Shown here: in pieces, positions 56,962 to 64,000 of the stretch
Layout of the letters: each line of letters starts with the position of its first letter
Position numbering within the stretch: the stretch's first letter is position 1
Source of the DNA: Margaritifera margaritifera
Lineage: Eukaryota > Mollusca > Bivalvia > Unionida > Margaritiferidae
Direction: 5' to 3'
Length of the DNA stretch: 64,000 nucleotides
Assembly (NCBI GenBank): GCA_029931535.1
Contig: JAQPZY010001688.1
Coordinates: forward strand, 3,155,001-3,219,000
Translations under genes and position numbers: made by a program
Notes under the pieces: generated by a model
The model's input: only the letters and a program-made list of their open reading frames with translations
Told to the model about the DNA's origin: nothing
Databases searched by the model: none

Positions 56962-58122
56962 ATGGCACACATGGACAATGCACAAGCCATTCCTCTCCTG
57001 TTTACCCGAGGGACTCATTATGAAGTGGGGCACAGCATTGGTTCAGTTTTCAGGGAGCGGATACAGAACTACTTCAACTGTTCCTCCTTCGTTCAGTCAT
57101 GCCTGGTTCCCTTTTATAACACTAAGGAAGGGAGGGATATCTTTGATGAATATCTGATTGCAGCTGAAAAATGTTTCCCTCAGTATGTTACAGAAATTCG
57201 TGGAATGGCAGATGGAAGTGGACTGCAATATGAGCAGTTTTTTCTGTTGAACATTTCGAAGGAAGTAAACAATATCCTTTACACAGCAATTGAGCCTGAG
57301 CTTGAGAACCACGTGTATGGTTGTTCATCTGTATGCCTTAACACACTAGATGTAAAGCTTTTGGCTCATAATGAGGACTGTGAACCAATGATTGGTCCCT
57401 ACCCCTACCTTGTCACAGCACATATTGTTGACCCAGGAGCCAAAACTGGAATTGTCACGTGTGAGGAGGAACAATTTACCTCTTACTGCTATCCTGGGAC
57501 AATGCCAGGTTATGCATTTGGGTACAACAAGCATGGGGTTGTCATCGCAATAAATGAGATTCTTGCAAAGAAAGTCAGCATCGGTTCCTCACCTGTAAGT
57601 TTTATTAGCAGAGCTTTCATGTCTGCATCAAGCGTGGGTGAGGTAGTCAGAATAGCTCGTAACCAAGGTTATGGCTGTGCAGATGCATTTAATGTTAACA
57701 TAGGGTCATTGAATAGCAATGAAATGTGGTCATTGGAGGTGGGGCCAGGGAAACCGGAAAGCCCCATCGAACTCACGCAGATTAAGGAACAAAACGATCC
57801 TGAAAAACCATGTCATTATTACCATTTCAACCATTATAGTCATCTAAAAGGAGTTGAACAACGCCCTAACGTGCCATGCACGTTTGCACGTGCGAAACGT
57901 GTGAATGAGATGGTGCCACCAAGGACTGTCAGAGATGTCAAGATGATACTTGGGGATTCCAAGGATAGCAAGTATCCATTGTTCAGGACTCCCCGTGTCA
58001 CAGATCCAGCTCTCACAGTCTGCACAGTTTTCTTTGATATTTTACAGAAAACCATGGAAATATATGCAGAAAATCCCAATACAGATGATCCACCTCTCTT
58101 GAAACTTCCAATGACTTTTTAG
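56962..58122 (+). CDS. Tan-like N-terminal-nucleophile hydrolase, paralogue 3
   Basis: Uninterrupted 386-residue frame, clearly the same family but the most diverged of the three. Site YGCSS with Cys121 (codon 57322-57324), then AHNEDCEP, CEEEQFT, PGYAFGYNKHG, EMWSLEVGPGK, CHYYHFNHY and the shared KLPMTF end. Differences cluster in the helix before the cleavage site (NNILYTAIEPELENHVYG), in the loop after PGYAFG (VVIAINEILAKKVSIGS), and in DAFNVNIGSLNSNE. It is encoded on the opposite strand to genes 1 and 2 and does not share their downstream flank, so its duplication is older. The start lies in the conserved ATTATGGCAC context with A at -3 and G at +4. Expected self-cleavage gives 120- and 266-residue chains. 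Role: amide hydrolysis or acyl transfer on a small amine conjugate by family analogy; the true substrate is unknown. Confidence 0.94.
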   Translation: MAHMDNAQAIPLLFTRGTHYEVGHSIGSVFRERIQNYFNCSSFVQSCLVPFYNTKEGRDIFDEYLIAAEKCFPQYVTEIRGMADGSGLQYEQFFLLNISKEVNNILYTAIEPELENHVYGCSSVCLNTLDVKLLAHNEDCEPMIGPYPYLVTAHIVDPGAKTGIVTCEEEQFTSYCYPGTMPGYAFGYNKHGVVIAINEILAKKVSIGSSPVSFISRAFMSASSVGEVVRIARNQGYGCADAFNVNIGSLNSNEMWSLEVGPGKPESPIELTQIKEQNDPEKPCHYYHFNHYSHLKGVEQRPNVPCTFARAKRVNEMVPPRTVRDVKMILGDSKDSKYPLFRTPRVTDPALTVCTVFFDILQKTMEIYAENPNTDDPPLLKLPMTF

Positions 58123-58314
58123 AGAAAAAAGGAACAAAAATAAGAAATGATCTTTGTACATTTGGGGGATTCTAATCGGACACTTTGTATTTTTGCCAAG
58201 ATCAGACTGCACATATCAATGCTAGGGATATACATATGTCTGTTTTTGCACATTAACTTCCACTTTCAACAGTGTCCCTCTTTTCACGTGTAAAATGTCT
58301 GAAGTTATATCAGA

Positions 58315-58320
58315 AATAAA
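58315..58320 (+). terminator. Candidate polyadenylation signal of gene 3
   Basis: AATAAA about 193 nt after the stop, followed by an AT-rich, T-rich stretch. A plausible distance for a short 3' UTR; single-motif evidence only. Confidence 0.5.
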
Positions 58321-58589
58321 TTGTTAAAACAATTATTCTATTGAATTTCTTTGCTTCTAGCACAGGAGAAGCACGGTAATGCCTGATATGTTTGATGCTT
58401 TCTCATTCCATAGAGAAATTGAAAATATCAATCTTTTTTGAGTTTGTATGTGACACTTGTTGCATCGCCTTTTGTCTTTAGATGCGCGTAATATGCATCA
58501 TTATAGTTGAAAATTGTGCAGTGGCTCTTTTCATTTGCCTGATGAAAATCTGTGGATATTCTTTAAAGTTTTATAAGCGAACACAATTT

Positions 58590-59900
58590 ATGGAGGAAGA
58601 ATTTATTTCATTAAAGTATTCTTACCCCTTATGGGAAAATTGCTAAGATAAAATTACTTGCTTTATCAAAATTAAATCACATATTAATAAGTTTACCAAA
58701 TCCTCCAGAATTGTTCATCAAAACATTAAATAGTTTAATCTACAAGTACATGTGGAAAGGGTCAGTTGACAAGATAGAAAGAAAAGTACATGTAATAAGT
58801 AAAAGTTATGGAGAAGAAGGGCTTGCAATGATTGACTTAATTTTTTAAAATATATTTTCTCTTTAAATATCTTGTCAGAAGAATACTTTCAAAAATACAA
58901 AATGGAGTAACTTGATGTTATATTGTCTTAATGTTTTGAAGGATTTTAGTAAGTTTGTTGCAAATTATGTAGAGAAGAACATAGGAGATGTTTATAATAA
59001 ATTTTGGAAATATAATATACTCTAACAAGTTTATTGCAAAGACTTTTTGAGCTTTTCTTTTTGAGCCTCAAACGTATAATGAAAATATTTTGGTCAGAGG
59101 ATCTGTATTTTTTGTAGCAAAAATGGTTTGGAAAAGGTATACTATTTATAAATGATCATGTTCCGAATAATGGAGAATTCCTTTCAATGCAAAATGTAAA
59201 TGAAGCACATAATATTGGGACCAACTTTTTACAATTATATATTAAATCCCAACAAGAAAGTTTAGAAAAACCTTGGATTGAAAAAAAGATATTTATGCTC
59301 CTAAAAACTAGGATAGGTTCCAGAAATATGTATAGTGTCTTGGTGAAAGATACATAAATATTAGAAACTAAAGCACTAACTAAATAAAAAATACAATTAA
59401 GAGCACCAGATAAATTTGTCTGGACAAAACATTTTGCCTTAAAATATAAAATTACAAAAGATTCTAATCTATGGTAAAGTATAATTTACTGCATAGAATT
59501 CTCGCAACAAACACTTTTTTTAAAATAGAAAAGATTGGAATATTAAAAAATAATAAATAATTGTTCTTTTTGCACAGATTCACCTGAAAAATGTAAACCA
59601 TCTTTTCAGGGACTGTAATATAGTGAAACTATTTTGGAATGATTTAATCCAGTGGATAAGAAATAACACTCATTGCTCTCTTCCTTTTTCACTTAAAGGA
59701 ATATTTGTAGGTTTGTTAGAAGCTGAAAATGCAATTAATTTTATACTGTTGATAAATAAAAGATACATGTACATTATGTGCTATGAAAGAAAGCCTACAT
59801 GTCTACCTTAGTTCAGAAACTTTATAGAAAGATACTACATTTGTGACAAGGAACTAGCCAAAAGAAACAATAAATTGGAATGTTTGGAAACAAAATGGCA
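58590..59900 (+). pseudogene. L1/Tx1-like LINE ORF2, C-terminal relic
   Basis: The frame starting near 58610 reads SILTPYGKIAKIKLLALSKL, then NHILISLPNPPELFIKTLNS, then YKYMWKG and KSYGEEGLAMIDL, the region after the RT core in L1-like ORF2 proteins (LTPxGKI...KL.H...LPNPP...GG..M.D). Further on, with frame changes, come CSFC at 59562-59573, HLFRDCNIVKLFWNDLIQWI (59599 onward) and LLEAENAINFILLINKRYMY, matching the C-terminal Cys/His region and tail of that group. Multiple stops and shifts. It lies 0.5 kb downstream of gene 3 on the same strand. The 5' half was not found. Confidence 0.8.
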
Positions 59901-59999
59901 CACATATATTAATATAGTAGTATACCACAGTTATATTTCAGCCTATTGTTAGCTCTACTGTCATACAACAGAAGAGCTTAAGGGATGGCCTGTTGTCTG

Positions 60000-61035
60000 T
60001 CATCGGTATTGTCCATCTGTCCATTACAGCAAGTTTTTTATTGCTACTTCTCTTAAACTACAATGGAGGATTGACATGAAATATTACACACACATTCATC
60101 ACATGCTCTAACTGGTCCTAAATGAAAATGGTGCCGCAAGGACATCCAATATGGCTGACACAGTTGCCAACTTAAAAATCTTATCACTCCACATCCTGAA
60201 TGGATGGTAGTATCAACATGGAATGTTCACTAAAAGACTTCTTATGATGTCTAGTTGGTCCTGAATGAAAATTGTGCCAATCTGATGACTAATATGGCCT
60301 CCAGGACAGCCATCTTGAAAATCTTGTTATTGCTACTTCTTTTGAATGGAAAGTCATATTGACATGGGGTTTGCATTAGAAGAATTCTTATAATGTCTTG
60401 TTGGCCTTGAATGAAAATGGTGCCACTTGGACATCCAATATTACCACCACAGTGGCCATCTTGAAAATCTTGTTATTGCTACACCTCCTAAATGGAAAGT
60501 CACAGCAACATAAGGTTTTCACTGAAAGATTTCTTGTGATGTCTACTTGGTCCTAAATGAAAATGGCGCTGATCTGACATTCAGTATTGCCACCATGGCT
60601 GCTTTTTTGACAGTCTTGTTTTTTGCTACTTTGACAATCTTGTTTTCGCTACTTCTCCTAAACAGAAAGTCATATTGACATGGGTTTTCATGAGAAGACT
60701 TCTTATGATATCTAATTGCTTCTAAATTAAAATTATGCCAATCTGACATGCAATAAGGCCACCATGGTAGCCATCTTGAAAATCTTGTTCTCGTTACTCA
60801 TTCTAAATGGAAAGTCTTACTGACATTGTGTTTTCTTCAGCTAACTTCTTATGGTATTGAGTTGGGCCTATATGAAAACAATGCCAATCTGATATCCAGT
60901 ATGAAAATATACACCTCCTGAAACAATGGTCATATTTACATGAAAATGAAAATGGTGTCAATCTTACATCAAGTATGGTTGCCACAGTGGCTAATTTGAC
61001 AATCTTGTTATTGCTCATAAATGTCAGAGATGGTT
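60000..61035 (+). repeat. Degenerate tandem family C, 6-7 units
   Basis: Units of about 120-160 bp sharing TGGTCCTAAATGAAAATGG, TGCCAATCTGACATCCAATA-like, GCCACCATGGCTGCC-like, ATCTTGAAAATCTTGTTATT then GCTAC, and CTCCTAAATGGAAAGTCA then TATTGACATG. Two units of the same family lie at 11281-11530. Confidence 0.85.
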
Positions 61036-62334
61036 TCAACACTCAACAGTTAAAAAGAAAAAATGGTGTTGAATGCCAGGAAATTCTTTTTGGTCAGTAG
61101 AGCGTCAGCCCCTTTTTTGCTTATACATATATCTATCAGCTGTAGGAACAAATTAAAGAAGACAAGAAGAAAATTGAAATACAGTGATATTAGAAGAATG
61201 GTTGACTCGGCAATCTACTATATATATATATTACACAAGCAATCAATAAAAAGATTACCATGGAAAGGATTTATGTTAATGACATTAATTTTCAATGGCA
61301 GACAGATATAGGCAGTTTACAAGCACACAAGAAAGATAACAAATATAAATACATTTTGACTTATTTCGTCTAAATATGCATGATCTGAAATGAAGTTGAA
61401 AGAGGTGATGATACATATGATGCATTTATAAGTATCTTTAATGGGTGAAAACAAACAAATATACAATCTGACGAAGGAAAAGATGTTTACAAGCAAAAGT
61501 TTAAGGGGTTGCTGGAAAGAGAAAAATTTAAATATTTTCTACATGCTTTAACAAGAAACCTTTTGTGAAAAGGTTTAATAGAACTTTGTAAACTAGGATT
61601 TGGAAATGTTTGCACAAAATAAAACTTGATGATGGGTAGATGTCAACTGGTGTATTGTTTAAATTGATATATAGATATAAACACACTTACCATAGACCTA
61701 TAGAAATGACCCTAGTTGAATGAAGCAAACAAAAAATAGATCTCAAGTCTGGGTTAACTTATTAGGTTATTTTACAAGTGATACCTCTGGAATGAATAAA
61801 TGTAAAGGGATTCCTAGTCAGCTTTTCCTTGTCAGTAACTAAATTACTCAGTTGAATGTGAGCAATGCTTGTATTAACCTTAATTGCTGAGTAAGTGACA
61901 AATGTCATGTAGGTTTCTTGTTCAGCGTCCCAGTGAAAGTAAACAGGACCAAAAAGAATTGTGAAGTTTCTTTTCCTTTTTGCAATAGTTTATTGTCAAG
62001 GAGAACCATGAAGATGACATAGCAAGGATTCAAATTAAAACTTCTATTGATCCCTAGTACACTTGAATCTGTCTCATTTCTTGAACAGGCATGCACAAAG
62101 CAAATAATGCTCTGCGAGATTTTACCACTAATTATACATTTTCCTTGAAAATGGGTAGCCATTTGTCATATTTATAACAGTTTGTACGTCATATGAGATG
62201 TTAATTCTGTTTAAATCTGGCAGATTTATGCCCTTATAAGATCTATCATGTTTCTTATCATTTTTATCTCCTCAGGCCGTAAGCCTATGTAGACCTTCAT
62301 TCATCATGTGTCAACTGCTTACAATTGCTGTTTA
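61036..62334. other. No feature recognised
   Basis: AT-rich. Open frames at 61063-61311 and 61905-62162 show no motif. Confidence 0.5.
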
Positions 62335-63060
62335 CAACTTGTTCTAAAAAAATGCTCGACAGAATTGAACCGATTTTGAATGAAAGCATCCTGGAATGAA
62401 ACTTTTTAAGGTTTGTTCAATTATGTTGATTTGCCATCAGATATGACAGCTGTTCCTAAAAATAGAAAAGCCTTTGAACGAGTCCTTCTCAAAAACTGCT
62501 TAATAGAATTTGACCAGATTTAGCTAAAAGCATCCTGGCATGAAGGTATTTCAAACTGATCCACCATCAAATATGGATGCTGTTACTAAAAGTAGACATT
62601 ACTTTAAATGATTTCTTCTCAGAAACTATTCCTCAAAAAATTAACCAAGTTTCACTGTAAATATTAATGTCATAAGGGCTTAAAAATTTATAAAAATGAT
62701 GGGTATTTGCCCTGGCTGCCATGACTCAAATGGAAAATCCTTTATATGACTTCTTTTAAAAAATAACTTGAAAAAATTTGACCAAATTTTAATTAGTATT
62801 ATGACATGAGTGTCTAAAGCTTATACAAGTGACGTCAGTCTGTCTTCTAATATAATATGGCTTTTATTGCTATAATAGAAAAACATATGCACAACTTTAT
62901 GTTAAAAACAAATGCTTAAAAGAATTTGACTAACTGTGATACAAAAAGTCCTGGTATAGGGGCCTTTCAATATTGGACATATTATGCTGATGTGCCATCA
63001 AATATAAAGGAAGACATAATAAGTTGAGAAACCTTGAAACAATTGTTTTCATAGCATATG
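62335..63060 (-). repeat. Degenerate tandem family B, copy 3 (antisense)
   Basis: Reverse-complement phrases of the family: AATGAAAGCATCCTGG, GATTTGCCATCAGATATGAC, AGCTGTTCCTAAAAATAGAA then AAGCC, CTTCTCAAAAACTGCTTAAT then AGAATTTGACC, repeating at about 130-150 bp. The most decayed of the three copies. Confidence 0.8.
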
Positions 63061-63409
63061 CAATAACAGAATAGCAAGAAATTTCTACTGAAAGCATCCT
63101 ACTGACTCGGATTTATTTTTAGAGTATAGGAAGGGAAGTAACCCGTGAAAAGGACTATTTAGAATAACAGATTTGGGGTTATGTATAGTTCTTTCCCTTG
63201 CAGAAAAAAAAGTTTAAAACATCAAACAAAATTATTTTTAGAATGCAAGATGCATAAATTTCAGTAGAACAAGTTGTAACAAAAATAATAAATATTACAG
63301 CTTAGGGATTATAGTGAATGATTTACAATTTAAATTTAAAACATAGAAATAGAACAAGTGACACTTGAAGTTGATAATAATTTGACTATATTTATATGGC
63401 TTGTTTGTA

Positions 63410-63600
63410 AAATACCAATCAAGAGTATTGGGTTTGATTCTCAGACCAGAACGGTTTGGCTGCCATGTTGTGTCCTTAGGCAAGTCACTTTGCTCTCACT
63501 GTCCCCCACAAAGATTGTCCCCACACTGTCCCCTAAAGACACTAGACTGAACTACTTACGCATGCTTAGCACAACCAACCCAGATATATTATCGTGATTC
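63410..63600 (+). repeat. SINE-like fragment
   Basis: GTATTGGGTTTGATTCTCAG resembles a tRNA box B; GCTGCCATGTTGTGTCCTTA then GGCAAGTCACTTTGCTCTCA follows. The phrase TGTGTCCTTGGGCAAG-CACTTT is one I recall from several invertebrate and fish SINE bodies. The box A half is not recognisable, so this is probably 5'-truncated or decayed. Confidence 0.5.
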
Positions 63601-64000
63601 TCTGACGCACATCAATATTTTTTTTACAAAGGAAAAATGTACGTGAATTTACTGATGATGCAATATAACCATTAGGCTGAAGTGAATAAGATGCATACCA
63701 ATAAATGTATCTTTGTACATGTATCACAGTTCCTTTACATATTTAATTATGTGCAAGAAAACAATTTTGCTTTAAAGAGAACATATTTATAGTTAAAACC
63801 CTGTCCAAGATTGTGAATTTACCTATAATTGTTGCTAAAAACTTGACTACATTCAGAATTCTTCAATATTTTGAAGCAAGTTTGGTTAAAAAATTGACAG
63901 TTGCTAGTACTGCCAAATAAAAGTGCCAGAAAAAGTTGTTTATATTAGCTCATGCATTGAGTGGGCTTTTTAAGGCATTTCATATATTTATTGTCATTAG
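63601..64000. other. No feature recognised
   Basis: AT-rich sequence to the right edge. Confidence 0.5.

Overview
The window is animal nuclear DNA: AT-rich, with long stretches of non-coding sequence, many microsatellites, and a dense mixture of decayed transposable elements and degenerate tandem repeats. Several repeat styles (tRNA-derived SINEs, 130-190 bp degenerate tandem families, a family ending in a ggtgagctaaaa-type tail) resemble what I know of bivalve mollusc genomes. I therefore infer a marine mollusc, most likely a bivalve, and do not name a species.

Only three genes look intact. They are paralogues of 385-386 codons, each with its whole coding region in one exon: 18530-19687 (minus), 41325-42485 (minus) and 56962-58122 (plus). 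They belong to the peptidase C45 / acyl-CoA:6-aminopenicillanate acyltransferase-like family of N-terminal-nucleophile hydrolases. The best-known animal member is Drosophila Tan, which hydrolyses N-beta-alanyl amines (NBAD, carcinine). All three keep the Gly-Cys self-cleavage/nucleophile site. Genes 1 and 2 also share a 5' UTR with a conserved 3' splice site and share their downstream flanks, so they come from a segmental duplication. An orphan piece of the same flank at about 23.75 kb may mark a lost copy. Gene 3 is more diverged and lies in opposite orientation.

Layout: 1-330 and 706-5548 are satellites (about 38-39 bp units; the second has roughly 124 units). 6176-8510 is a 48-bp array split by a hAT-like element carrying a broken transposase. 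9640-10507 is a 37-41 bp array. 11.3-15.3 kb holds a palindromic element split by a SINE, dispersed repeats and a decayed repeat array. 17.6-19.8 kb is the gene 1 duplicon. 20.75-21.46 kb is a broken Crypton-like (DUF3504) recombinase relic. 28.1-30.3 kb holds a MITE, two clusters of short palindromes, and a non-LTR retrotransposon relic with a nested hAT MITE. 31.1-37 kb is repeats with a clean hAT insertion. 37.6-38.9 kb is a BED-finger hAT relic. 39.9-42.6 kb is the gene 2 duplicon. 46.4-55.8 kb is scattered MITEs, SINE, palindromes and repeats. 57-60 kb is gene 3 followed by an L1-like LINE 3' relic. 60-63.6 kb is more decayed repeats.

I see no CRISPR array, rRNA or bona fide tRNA gene, and no operon-like organisation. 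The most interesting content is the expanded, coding-intronless Tan-like hydrolase set and the layered history of nested mobile elements, which can be ordered in time from target-site duplications. All similarities were judged by eye from translation and motif matching; no alignment or database search was run.
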